Source: Globisporangium splendens
Taxonomy: Eukaryota > Oomycota > Peronosporomycetes > Pythiales > Pythiaceae
Length of the DNA: 64,000 bases
Direction: 5' to 3'
Assembly: GCA_006386115.1 (NCBI GenBank)
Contig: VFIW01000099.1
Location: 62,001 to 126,000, forward strand
This document shows, one piece after another, positions 1 to 9,635 of the stretch. The notes below the pieces were generated by a model that was given only the letters and a program-made list of their open reading frames with translations, searched no databases and was not told the DNA's origin. How positions within the stretch are numbered: position 1 is the stretch's first letter; each line of letters begins with the position of its first letter. Position numbers and translations under genes: made by a program.

Positions 1-2
1 CT

Positions 3-2663
3 CGTCTTATGCGAGTACTCTTTGGTAAATTCAAATTTGTTGTCGTGTATCTCGACGACATCTGTATCTTCTCCCGCTCGATGAAAGATCATGCGCAACA
101 TCTGGCGATGGTCTGTGAAGTCCTCCGTTATGAGAAGTTGTACGCTCGCCTGTCCAAGTGCGAGTTCGGCAAGTCCAGTGTCCGTTTCCTCGGTCACACA
201 GTCACGGCTGAAGGGATCCAAGTCGACGCAAAGAAGACAACCGCGATCGAGAAGTATCCTGCTCCGACGACGCAGAAGACATTGTTGAGTTTTCTCGGTC
301 TCGCCGGATACTATCGTCGGTTTATTTGCGACTTTGCGCGGATTGCGTTGCCACTGCATAGGCTGATCAAGAAGGATGCAAAGTGGACATGGTCATCCGA
401 ACACGATCACGCCTTTCGCGCATTGAAGTTGGCTCTGCAACAGGCTCCGACGTTGCGTTTACCTGACTTTGACCGTCGGTTCACGGTAACAACGGATGCC
501 TCGGGCTACTGCATGGGCGGTGTCTTGTCTCAAAAGATCGACGGGTTTGACGCTCCCATTGCCTTCTATTCAAAGAAGTTTGGGCAGTATGAGGAAAAGT
601 GGCCTGCTCACGAGAAAGAGCTGCTCGCAATCAAGTTTGCGTTGTCAAAGCGGCGACACTACCTTCATGGTCGTCAGTTCGATGTGTTTACGGACAATTC
701 GGCTTGTCGGTGGATGCTACATCATCCGGAGGTGACTCCCAAGCTTGCGCGGATGCTGACGTTCTTCTCCCAGTTTGATTTTGTCCTGCACCACGTGAAA
801 GGCAGTACCAATGTGGTGGCTGATGCCTTGTCTCGACCAGGACCGGAAGAAGTCAAGCAATCCGATGAGTTGCCCGTAGTTTCGACTCCCGAAGTGCACG
901 CTTGCGATGATGCGTGTCACGCTCGGTCGCAGTCTATTTCTCGTCATGTGGTGTCCGCGGCATTTCTACGTCACTTGCCAGATTCGGATTGCTCCGTCTT
1001 TCTCTCCGCTGTGGACTTTCGGGGGGAGAGACGCGCCGTGGCAGTGCGGCAAGAGCAAGTCCACACCGTCGACACACAGTGGGCAAGTGTTCACTTGTCC
1101 GAAGCGACGAAGAAAGCCTTTCAAGCTGGCTATTCCCGCGACCCAAGTTTTGCCGAAGTGTGGCAGAGTCGCGAAGGGAACGAGAAGTTCGAGAAGCGCA
1201 ACGGTCTTCTGTTCTTGCGAACGAAGCACCCGGTGTTGCGATTGTGTGTACCAAACTCGAGCAAGTTGGTCACAGATGTTATTCAAGAGTTTCACGATGC
1301 TCCTGTGGCTGCTCATCCAGGAGTTCGTCGAACACAGCTAAAGGCGGCTCAATGGTATTACTGGCCCGCCTTGGAAAAAGACATTCACGAGTATGTTGGC
1401 AGTTGCCAGACTTGTGCACGATGGAATTCGAACAATCGGAAGAAGATCGGCTTGATGATGCCAATTCCGACGCCCCAAGAATGCTGGGATGTTGTGTCGA
1501 TGGATTTCATCACTGGACTTCCAGTGTCCGAAGGTTTTGATGCAATCTTTGTCACGGTGGACAAGGTGTCGAAGCGTCCGAAGTACCATCCAACACACTC
1601 GACAGCAGATGCCGAAGGTACGGCCAAGGTATTCTTCGAGGCAGTGGTTCATCACCACGGTTTGCCGAAGGTCATCATCAGTGACCGCGATCCCAAGTTC
1701 ACGTCGGACTTTTGGAAGTCGCTGACCAAGCTCATGGGTATCAAGCTGAGCATGACAACGTCTCATCGCGCGCAAGCAGACGGACAAACCGAGCGTCAGA
1801 ACCTCGTGTTGGAAGATGCGCTGCGATGCATGATGTCATACCATGGAGACGATTGGGCGAGCCACCTTGGAACGATCGAGTTTGCTCATGCAACTCTCGT
1901 TAATGAGTCGACCAAGTTCACACCGTTTGAAGTCGACACTGGAAGAAAGGTGCGCAACCTAATTTCCCAAGAGTTCGGCGTCGACGAAGGAAACTTCGAA
2001 CCAGTAAATATAGCTGAGTTTGCCAAGAACTTTGCGGAGAAGCGCCAACAAGTCGTCAAGCTAGCCCAAGAGAACCTCAAGCAAGCTCAAGAGCGCCAGA
2101 AGAAATACTACGACAGGAAGCGTCGCGAAGTGGAATTTAACGCTGGCGATCTCGTTATGTTAGATACGAAGAATCTACCCTTGAAGACGGTCGCTCAAAG
2201 CACCTCTCTCCAAAAGGCGAAGTTGGCAGCGAAGAAGGTTGGACCGTTTAAGATCGACTCAATGGTGAACAAGAATGTGGCTCGATTGGTGTTGCCTCCA
2301 AACATGAAGCGCTTGCATCCAGCGTTCAATGTGGAGTTGCTTAGCCACTACGTTGAGAATCCAACCAAGTTCCATTCAAGACCAATTCCGAAGGCAGCCC
2401 CCGTGATCCTCGACGACGAGACTGGTGAGGCTCTGCACGTTGTGGAAGCATTACTTCGCAGTAAAACCCACAACCGCCAACGAATGTGGTTGGTCAAGTG
2501 GCTCGGGTATCCTGCGCACGAGAGTACGTGGGAATGCGAGAAGAACATCCGCCATGTTTCGCATTGGAATCGACTCCTTCAAGAGTTTCAAGACTCCCAA
2601 CGCGAAGTCAAGTCTGGGGGGATGTCACGTGTGCCTGACCTCGCACGCCAGGCACGCGCGTAG
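3..2663 (+). CDS. Ty3/gypsy chromovirus Pol polyprotein, 5' end outside window
   Basis: This is the 3' part of a retrotransposon Pol. The frame is open to the window edge, so the ATG at position 9 is not the true start. In order: the end of the reverse transcriptase with the YLDD catalytic motif (about residue 14-17 counted from that ATG); RNase H of the gypsy type around 150-265 (TTDASGYCMGG); an integrase HHCC zinc-binding region around 425-480 (ending CQTCARWN); the integrase DDE core (MDFITGLP, then ISDRDPKF, then the glutamate region ADGQTERQN); and a C-terminal chromodomain (MWLVKWLGYPAHESTWE) around 800-855. The chromodomain places it in the chromovirus branch, whose integration is usually guided by chromatin marks. 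No stop or frameshift is seen in the visible part. The stop codon lies about 40 bases inside the probable 3' LTR, which is common in this group. Confidence 0.95.
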   Translation, partial: RLMRVLFGKFKFVVVYLDDICIFSRSMKDHAQHLAMVCEVLRYEKLYARLSKCEFGKSSVRFLGHTVTAEGIQVDAKKTTAIEKYPAPTTQKTLLSFLGLAGYYRRFICDFARIALPLHRLIKKDAKWTWSSEHDHAFRALKLALQQAPTLRLPDFDRRFTVTTDASGYCMGGVLSQKIDGFDAPIAFYSKKFGQYEEKWPAHEKELLAIKFALSKRRHYLHGRQFDVFTDNSACRWMLHHPEVTPKLARMLTFFSQFDFVLHHVKGSTNVVADALSRPGPEEVKQSDELPVVSTPEVHACDDACHARSQSISRHVVSAAFLRHLPDSDCSVFLSAVDFRGERRAVAVRQEQVHTVDTQWASVHLSEATKKAFQAGYSRDPSFAEVWQSREGNEKFEKRNGLLFLRTKHPVLRLCVPNSSKLVTDVIQEFHDAPVAAHPGVRRTQLKAAQWYYWPALEKDIHEYVGSCQTCARWNSNNRKKIGLMMPIPTPQECWDVVSMDFITGLPVSEGFDAIFVTVDKVSKRPKYHPTHSTADAEGTAKVFFEAVVHHHGLPKVIISDRDPKFTSDFWKSLTKLMGIKLSMTTSHRAQADGQTERQNLVLEDALRCMMSYHGDDWASHLGTIEFAHATLVNESTKFTPFEVDTGRKVRNLISQEFGVDEGNFEPVNIAEFAKNFAEKRQQVVKLAQENLKQAQERQKKYYDRKRREVEFNAGDLVMLDTKNLPLKTVAQSTSLQKAKLAAKKVGPFKIDSMVNKNVARLVLPPNMKRLHPAFNVELLSHYVENPTKFHSRPIPKAAPVILDDETGEALHVVEALLRSKTHNRQRMWLVKWLGYPAHESTWECEKNIRHVSHWNRLLQEFQDSQREVKSGGMSRVPDLARQARA

Positions 2664-3065
2664 GATCGGCATATGCCTGACTTCGCACGTGCCTAGCGCA
2701 GAGGAGCGTCGTGGCATGTGTAACGTGTGCCTGACCTCGGACTCGAGGTCAGGCTCTCATTCATATGTAATACTAATATATACAGTTATATGGAACTAGT
2801 CAGATAAAAATACAGGTGCAGGCTGGACACCTGGATAGGGAGAAAAGTCGAATCAGTTGAAGAAAAGGATAGGCATGCATGCAGGGAGGCTTAGACGTAG
2901 CGCTAGCGAACTAGGCCCTCCATTCAATTCACTTTCCAATTTGCCATCAAGTTGCCACCTCCTCCTCCGAGTCCAAGCCATCGTCCCCGACTTTCAGCCA
3001 ATCAAGTTCCTACTTTCCTACTTTCGACCAATCAGATCTCAAGAAGACCCCAAACCGTTACAACA
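2623..3065 (+). repeat. Probable 3' LTR of the chromovirus
   Basis: A purine-rich tract (AGTCTGGGGGGA, ending at 2622) lies directly before TGTCACGTGTGCC, the expected LTR start. The stretch ends in TTACAACA, giving the usual TG...CA termini. It holds short repeats of a TGCCTGACCTCG-like word (2632, 2671, 2729) and a TATA-like block near 2768-2790. The 5' LTR is outside the window, so the ends cannot be confirmed by pairing. The right end is inferred from where minus-strand LINE homology begins. Confidence 0.6.
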
Positions 3066-3385
3066 TAGCCCTTGAGAACTGCTGCAACCGTGTGATCGTC
3101 CGAGTCTCCAGCTTGCGCTTCAGCGAGTCGTGCGAGGTTTCGCATTCCTGCCTCTAATCTGGTCATCATGATCGCCATCTCAGCAGTCGATTCGATTGGA
3201 TCCGAATCCATGCGTCGCAGATGCGCACACCAAATGGTCTGTATGAGCGACGCGCTCATATATCGCCACAGCATGTGTGCGACGGGATAGAGATGATCTT
3301 GGAGATGTTCATTGGAGAACTTGTGTCCGATAATGTGTCTCTTGATCGTGGTCCATGCATGCCTTGGAGTATAGGGCACTCATCT
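3066..3385 (-). pseudogene. LINE ORF2 fragment (region before RNase H)
   Basis: The minus-strand translation matches residues of the larger LINE at 9.6-12.8 kb almost word for word (TPRHAWTTIKRHIIGHK, then YPVAHMLWRYMSASLIQ, then AEMAIMMTRLEAGMRN). Only about 105 codons remain; an in-frame TGA lies just upstream and the downstream RNase H is absent. It abuts the right end of the chromovirus LTR at about 3065. With the fragment at 8528-8880, which carries the RT start of the same family on the same strand, it may be the remains of one LINE copy, with the middle of ORF2 missing. Confidence 0.8.
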
Positions 3386-3443
3386 TCCTGAATGAACGAA
3401 GCAATCCATAGGAACTCAAAGCATGCGGCTATGCGTACATGTA

Positions 3444-3683
3444 TGGTGAATCGGCTGTTTGCAATGCGGCAAATTGAATTGTGTCTGCTTGAGTCACGCT
3501 AGAAAAGCTAAACGAATGCATCTACAGCACAACTTCTTACTTCTCTCCTTGTTCGAGCTACTGGCATGCATAGCAATGACTCACTACTGTAAATGAGCAA
3601 TTACCGGAGGTGACGAATTACGAGCTTTGCTTCAACTTCAAGTCCCACGATGCCGTGAGCTTGTCTGAACTTGAAACTTGACA
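3444..3683 (-). repeat. 3' LTR of the minus-strand gypsy element
   Basis: 240 bp, read on the plus strand from TGGTGAATCGG to CTTGACA. It matches 8288-8527 without any mismatch that I could find. Being on the minus strand, this copy is the 3' LTR; the purine tract lies just inside it near 3684-3695. Confidence 0.92.
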
Positions 3684-3701
3684 ATGCTCCCCAAGACATG
3701 C

Positions 3702-6700
3702 TCACGGCTTTGAAAGATGTTGAACTGCTTCCTTGAAATCTTGGGAGCTTGAGCTTGCTGCGAACTCAATCACCTTGGTCGGCACGTCCTTGTAGAGGTC
3801 GGTCAACCCTTCCCAGGAGTCTCCGACGGCTTCGAAACCTTGCCATGACACCAAGAGTTCCCAGCGACGAAGATCACGGTTGAACCGGAACTCCTTGAAT
3901 GCTGCAACTCCAAGCACAACTCCTTGGGTCGATATGTGCTCAATCAACTCCTCGTTCACGTTCATGCTTGCGTCCGCGTAGAATTTGAGTCTTGAACCGT
4001 GTACGTCGAACTTGGACTTGGTGATCAGGTGCTCGATGACAAACGAGTGAGGAAGTGATTCCAGCACTCGAAATGGGCCAACCCATCGCACCATAAGCTT
4101 GTTGCCACTGAGTCGCGAGTCGACTCGAGACCAGAGAACAAAATCACCCTCGGTGAAGTTACAGACGGCACCTTTCTTGTTTGCTTGCTGTTGCAGTCGG
4201 GTGCGCTCCTTGATACTGATCACCTCTTTGTGCATCTCCGCCAGGCCCTTGCGCATACTTGATAACCATTTCTCAAGCTGCGGCTTGCCCATGTCGATAG
4301 GCACCACGCCATTCTTGTTAGTTGGCTTCCACACGAAGTCCAGCTCGCTTGCACTTGGCAGACCCGTGAAGAGCTCGACCGGAGACTTGCTGCCGAGTGA
4401 GGGAAGCTGTGTGTGGTTCAGACTAGACTGGACGGCTGGGAGCAAGTAGAACCACTCCTTGGTATCGAGCTTGTACTCCAGGAGAAGCGCGCGAAGAACT
4501 TGAAGGACATCGAGGTTGAGCCTTTCAATTGTTCAGTTGATCCAAGGCGAATACGCTGGAACGAAGCGCTGTTGGGATTTGAGCCTGCTGCTCAAAGTTG
4601 CGATGACCTCGTTCTTGAAATGGCTTCCGCTGTCAGAGACCCAAATAGATGGAGAACCAAAACGCTTCTGCCAATCGAGCATGGTTTCAGCTGCGACGGC
4701 TGCAGTTGGTGATGCACACGCAAACAACTCACAGTAATGCGTGAGTCCATCCTTGAGCACAAGTAGGTAGCGATGATCGCCGTGGCTTTCTCCGAGAAAG
4801 AGGAAGTCCAAATGAAGCACTTGATTGCGGACTTTGCACTCAAGTGTCGGTCCCCATAGACGCTGAATCACGTGGCTCCCCATGATGTGCTTGCATAAGT
4901 GGCAGGCGCGAACGAATTCCATCACTACTACTGCGACGTTGGTGATGTCAAATCGCCGAAGAACATTCGCCATCGCGTGCTCACCGCGATGTCCTTGCAT
5001 TCCACAGTGTGCGACCTCCAAAAGCCGAGCGAGCAATTCCTTATCGGTGCTTGGGATCCAGGGCTTCTCAGCAACAAAGATGACTCCATCCTTTATCTCA
5101 TGTGTCAGTAATAATGTTTTCACATGGCGCCTTTGGGAGTCTTTAATGTCTGCGAGACTTGGCCACACAAAATCACCTTCTACTAATAGGTGGAGCGTCG
5201 ACGCTTGTACACCTCGGCGTGTCTGGACGTAGAGAATCTTCTTCACCGACGACTGGTTATCTGGAGTCTTCCCCCATCTTGAGACAATGTCTGCCCAAAC
5301 GTTATTCTCGCCTGGAATGTGAACAATCGAGTACTTATATCCTGTGAGGCGCATGGCCCATCATTGAAGCTTGGCTCGGATGTGCTTCTTCATCTCGGTG
5401 CTCGGCGAGAAGATCGCGATCAGGTTTGCGTGGTCGCAAAATAGCCGAAAACCACGGGCACGTTGAAGTAGGTACTCCAAGTTCGTACACGCCATCACGA
5501 TCGGGAAGGCCTCCTTCTCCACAATGCTCCAGTTGAGTTGCGCGTTCCTGAACACGCCTCCCTTGCACACGAGAAGCTGGTGCTTCTGCTCATGAACTGG
5601 TACACTCGAATCCCATTCTGCGACTTGAGTGAGCACCACAGCCCAGCCTTGGTCCGACGCGTCCGTAAACATGCAGATTTCATGCTCTGCGCTGGGAAAC
5701 GAAAGCGGAACCGAGTTGCCAATCACCAGCACCAGTAGGTTGTAGCATTTCTCTTCTTCAGAAGTCCACATTAATGGAATCCGCAACCCAGCAGTACGGC
5801 GACGACCGGAGCCTTTTAAAGCCATATTCAATTTGGCTTGTAAAGGAGCGGCATGCCTGGCGTAATCCACGATGGAGTCCCGTAACCAATTCGATGCGCA
5901 CAGGAAATACTGCAGATCTGCTGCAGTGGATGGTAGCGGAAGCTCTTGAAGCGCAGAGATCCGCTCGGGGTCGTGCTCAACCCCATCACCGCTGATCAGT
6001 TTTCCGCACCACTTGACCTGATGCTGGAATAGCTGGCTCTTCGATGCGTTCAGCTTCAAGTTGAACTCCTTGAGTATCTCGAAGAACTTGCGCAGCACAT
6101 GCAGGAGCTCCGTGGCGTTGGCGGCGTACACGATCACGTCGTCAATCCAAACGAGCAACGACTTGTAGAGCAGTGGCTCGAACGCTAACTGCATCTGGTT
6201 CTGGAAATGCAAAGCACTGTCCGTGTCACCTTGCGGCACTCGAGTCGGCGTGTAGATGGTATCTTCAGTCATGAAGCTGAATATCTCTTGGGACTCATCG
6301 TGCAATGGCAATTGCTAGAAACCCTTGAGCATATCGAAATTCGCGAAACCAAACGATCCTTTTACTGCGCTTGTCACGACCGACAAGTTTAGAGTCGTGC
6401 CTGCAATTGGAACTGTCATGCTGTTCAGCGGGCGATAGTCCGTTGTGATACGGAACTCATCCTTCGAACCGGGTTTCTTCACTGGAACCGCGGCACACGC
6501 CCATCGACTCTGGTTATTCTTGCGAATGAGACCACAAGCTTCGAGCTGCTGGGTATACTCGCGCAAGAACTGGCTCTGTAATGGCGGATAGCGGCGGGGT
6601 TTGCAACGGAATGGAGTCGCGCCATCCTTTAACTGTACTTCCAGCGGCTCGAGACTAGCGGCGTCATCAGGGGCGATTCACACTCGCCAGCAATCGCGAA

Positions 6701-7175
6701 ATTCTTTCGCCAACGCTGCGAGCTCCCCACGGCGTTCAGCAGGATACCCATTTTCCACTGCTTCATCCGCCATCTTGTCCAGGAGCAACTCGATCTCAGT
6801 GTTGCTGTCCACGCCCAGGGATGGCTCCTCTGTTAGATCCTCAGGCGCATCTTCGTTATTCGGGCAGGCTGCTAGCTGCTCGAACATTCTCTCGACGTCG
6901 ATCCCCAAAGACTTCAGCGTGACACGACCAAGCAGATATTCGTCGCCTTGGGCATTAAGCACCAAACACTTGACTGCCAAGATGTTCACGGGACCAGCAG
7001 CGGTAGCGATCTTCAAGTCCAATGTCGCCTCCTTGTCACAGCGGACTTGCCGTCCATCAGCGACTTCGACAACTACAGGCGACGACAGATTGGTCAGGAT
7101 CACATTGCTGCTCAAATCCAGCAGCTCGTTCACGATGTGGCGCGGGACAACGTTGCTGTCTGCGCCACTGTCCGG
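3702..7175 (-). pseudogene. Degenerate pol of the gypsy element (PR-RT-RH-IN-chromodomain)
   Basis: All blocks lie in one reading frame, broken only by stop codons: TGA at 6678-6680, TAG at 6315-6317, TGA at 5361-5363 and TGA at 4533-4535. The frame runs from the aspartic protease (PDSGADSN at about 7170) through reverse transcriptase (FRITTDYRPLN; catalytic block VWIDDVIVYA, with W before IDD in place of Y), RNase H (MFTDASDQGWAV), the integrase zinc finger and core (HLDFLFLGES; VSDSGSHFKNE) to a C-terminal chromo-like domain (WELLVSWQGF). There are no frameshifts in about 3.5 kb. The TAG replaces the tryptophan expected in a KGFWQ-type motif and two TGA sites fit CGA arginine codons, so several lesions look like C-to-T or G-to-A changes (inferred, no intact copy available here). 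Confidence 0.9.
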
Positions 7176-8245
7176 TCAGAACGGGACGTCGATCAAGTCG
7201 TTGATTCTAACGGATAGCTGACCGTCACCTCTACTGGAGTTCTTTAAACGATTCACTCGGCGGCTGCCGCGCATCTCTCTCATCTTGTTCTGGGCTTCTT
7301 CATTTTGTGCTTGGGTCGCCAAGGTACAATCTTTCAACCAGTGCGCACCCTTGCACACCCAACAACCCGTCCTTGGTGGATCGCTTTTACCGGCGCCTCC
7401 TACTCTTAAAGTTGATGGAAGAGCACGAGGTGGATCACTCTTCTTTCGTGAATCAAACGGTTTTTTCGCATCTCTTTTTGGCTCCTTCTGACGGAACTCT
7501 TGGGATAGCATGTGACAGTGCTGCTGAAGACGGGATCGTGAGGCGATGAGCTCATACAATACCACATCCTTGGCTGCAGCGTGGCATTCAGACTTGACGA
7601 GGCGCTCGATCTCGATCTTGAGCATCTCCGGCTGAATGTTGTCGATCAGGATCTTGCAGCGCTGCTTCATCCGGACTTCACGAGGCACACTATCAAAACC
7701 AACACCTGTCGCTCCCAGCATTGAGGTGAAGCAGTTCTCCTTCACTAGTCTGTCGAAATCATGAAGTACTGCAGAACACGGGCGTCACTATCGTCGTCCT
7801 TCATGTTCATCTTCAGTCTCTATTTGAAAAAGAGCGTGACATCTGGGACGTGAGTGTTCTTGAGGCTGGCGCAGCGTTGCTCAATGGCGGCAACAATGTC
7901 AGCATCGGTGATATCGGCTGCCAGCTTCTTTAATACGTAGCGAGCAACAGTATTCAGGATCTCCGCCGACAGACTGCTCTTAGCGCTGACAGCAATGCTA
8001 TGGGTGTCTTCGCCAGTCACCGCGCAACGCTCCGCGATTCGTGCCATGTAGTGCTCACGGTCGTTGCTCCATTTCACGAGAGCGGCTTGGTTACACGACG
8101 AGAGCTTTGGGACCGCGATGAACTCGTAAACCGGTTGCGGGACGGTCATGTCCGTATCACCGTCGCTGTCGACACAGAAGCGACCGAAACTCATGCCTAA
8201 TGCGATGTTGGATGCGATGCCTAGTGTGAGTGTGCCACAATTCAA
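7176..8245 (-). pseudogene. Degenerate gag of the gypsy element
   Basis: Two open blocks. The first (8245-7820) has gag-like capsid character, with no sharp motif apart from position and size. It ends at a TAG (7820-7822) after which the same frame continues in gag-like sequence, so the stop is probably a CAG-to-TAG change. A one-base loss near 7760 then shifts into the second block (7745-7176), which ends in a zinc knuckle of form C-X2-C-X3-H-X4-C (CWVCKGAHWLKDC); the canonical knuckle has X4 before the histidine. The second block stops at TGA (7176-7178), immediately before the protease DSGAD motif. Confidence 0.82.
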
Positions 8246-8287
8246 GGCACTCGTGCTAGGTTGATTCGTTGGCCAAAGTATACTTTA

Positions 8288-8527
8288 TGGTGAATCGGCT
8301 GTTTGCAATGCGGCAAATTGAATTGTGTCTGCTTGAGTCACGCTAGAAAAGCTAAACGAATGCATCTACAGCACAACTTCTTACTTCTCTCCTTGTTCGA
8401 GCTACTGGCATGCATAGCAATGACTCACTACTGTAAATGAGCAATTACCGGAGGTGACGAATTACGAGCTTTGCTTCAACTTCAAGTCCCACGATGCCGT
8501 GAGCTTGTCTGAACTTGAAACTTGACA
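8288..8527 (-). repeat. 5' LTR of the minus-strand gypsy element
   Basis: 240-bp direct repeat of 3444-3683. On the minus strand it precedes gag. Its outer side interrupts a LINE reverse transcriptase reading frame at the position of the RQG motif. Confidence 0.92.
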
Positions 8528-8880
8528 ACCGTTGACGGATGCCGCACGTGACTCTGATCGTCTCAGAGAGATGTCCGTTGACTAAAAATTGGCACGTAGT
8601 TCCCGTGTGCAGACTGGCCACCACGGAGATGAAAATTTCAGGGAAACCATAGAGGCGAAGGACAAGAAGCAAAAAGTCGCGGCAAAGCGAGTCGTATGCC
8701 TTAGCGAAGTCCAGAAGGAGTGCAATGGTGGTTTTTACCTCTGGGTTTGAGCCAACGAATTTCCGAAGTGCGTGGAATGTGTCGATTGGTGCGCTCCGGG
8801 ATGAAACTGCTTTGCATGATGTGCACCAGATATGGTAGGCACGGACGTATTCGCATTGCAAAGACGAATAGGAACAATGA
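8528..8880 (-). pseudogene. LINE ORF2 fragment (reverse transcriptase start)
   Basis: The minus-strand translation contains the RT domain start IALLLDFAKAYDSL, also found in the larger LINE near 9640, and runs to VTCGIRQ, where the gypsy LTR begins. It also covers the stretch just upstream of RT, which the 5'-truncated LINE at 9.6 kb lacks. No frameshift is visible in this short piece, but the frame is cut by the LTR. The upstream end is uncertain by tens of bases. Confidence 0.8.
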
Positions 8881-9064
8881 ATAAGCGCGTGCGTTGAAGT
8901 AAACTCACATGTGTATTATTGCCCTCATTATGTATAAGTGCGCATCTACAACTGTTAGAACTGTAGTATCATGTAATAGTAGTCCTGCTGCGTAGTGGCG
9001 TTGATACTGCATTAACTCTCTCCTGAATAGTAATGCTGCCAGAAAAATAGAGGAGTGATGAACT
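8881..9064. other. Short unassigned stretch
   Basis: Between the LINE fragment and the stop codon of the NTF2-like gene. AT-rich, presumably the 3' untranslated region of the NTF2-like gene plus LINE upstream sequence. No feature recognised. Confidence 0.4.
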
Positions 9065-9451
9065 CTAGGCCGCGTACGCATGGAAGACCTTGGCGACGAT
9101 GACCCACGAGCCGTTGATCTTGATCAAAGTGTGGAAATCTGTGTAGTCGACGCCAGCCGCGTCCTTCTCCATGTCGACACGTACAACTGCCGTCGTTGGC
9201 GTGATTGCGAGTACGTCGAGGCGAGTCTTGATCTCGGGCGCATCTCCATTGGTGTCGACGAAGTCGTAGAGGTTTTGGATTGGTCCACCGAGTAGCCCAC
9301 CGTCAGTGAAACCGTACATCACTGCGTCTTGGTGGAACGCCTGCGCGACAGCCTTGGAGCTGCCGATGCGAAGGCCATCGACGTACTTTTGCGCGGTCGC
9401 GATGACGTTATCGAACTCTTGGGTGGCGATGGTCTTGACGTTCTTGGACAT
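9065..9451 (-). CDS. NTF2-like / SnoaL-type small protein (128 aa)
   Basis: The product resembles the putative lumazine-binding / SnoaL branch of the NTF2-like fold: an N-terminal helix pair with EFDNVIATAQKYVDG, a FHQDAVMYGF block typical of the cone-shaped pocket, and C-terminal strands DYTDFHTLIKINGSW then VAKVFHAY. Length (128 aa) is normal for the family, which includes both enzymes and binding proteins, so the substrate is unknown. There is no signal peptide, so it is probably cytosolic. The ATG at 9449-9451 was chosen because an oomycete initiator match lies just upstream (9473-9492). The open frame continues to 9607, but that would place the initiator inside the coding region. A 5'-truncated LINE lies about 145 bases upstream of the likely transcription start. 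Confidence 0.8.
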   Translation of the reverse strand: MSKNVKTIATQEFDNVIATAQKYVDGLRIGSSKAVAQAFHQDAVMYGFTDGGLLGGPIQNLYDFVDTNGDAPEIKTRLDVLAITPTTAVVRVDMEKDAAGVDYTDFHTLIKINGSWVIVAKVFHAYAA

Positions 9452-9472
9452 GGTGGTGTGTTTGGCGACAGA

Positions 9473-9492
9473 GGTCAAATGTTGGAATGACC
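9473..9492 (-). promoter_or_regulatory. Oomycete initiator motif for the NTF2-like gene
   Basis: The minus strand reads GGTCATTCCAACATTTGACC, which fits the initiator/flanking consensus with one extra base. It lies about 25-40 bases upstream of the chosen ATG. The site is also imperfectly self-complementary. Confidence 0.65.
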
Positions 9493-9635
9493 TTTTCGAA
9501 CGGACGTGATTCGTGCAGGTGGGTTGGATTATCCAGGCCAAGTGTCCATGTGGTCTGGGATTGGGTTGGACTTTAGTGATACTGACTGGGAAAGCCAGAC
9601 CCAACACTCACACGAGCGGCCCCGCCATGTCCAGA

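Larger units (their letters stand above)
3444..8527 (-). mobile_element. Ty3/gypsy LTR retrotransposon with identical LTRs and disabled coding region
   Basis: A 5.1-kb element lies on the minus strand between two 240-bp direct repeats (3444-3683 and 8288-8527). Gene order on the minus strand is gag, protease, reverse transcriptase, RNase H, integrase, chromodomain: the Ty3/gypsy order. By eye the two LTRs are the same at every base, which normally means a recent insertion. Yet gag-pol carries six in-frame stop codons and one apparent one-base loss. A purine tract (on the minus strand CTTGGGGAGCA) lies directly inside the 3' LTR. No convincing tRNA primer site was recognised. The 5-bp flanks (ATGTA left, ACCGT right) do not form a target-site duplication. 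The element sits between two LINE fragments on the same strand. Confidence 0.93.
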
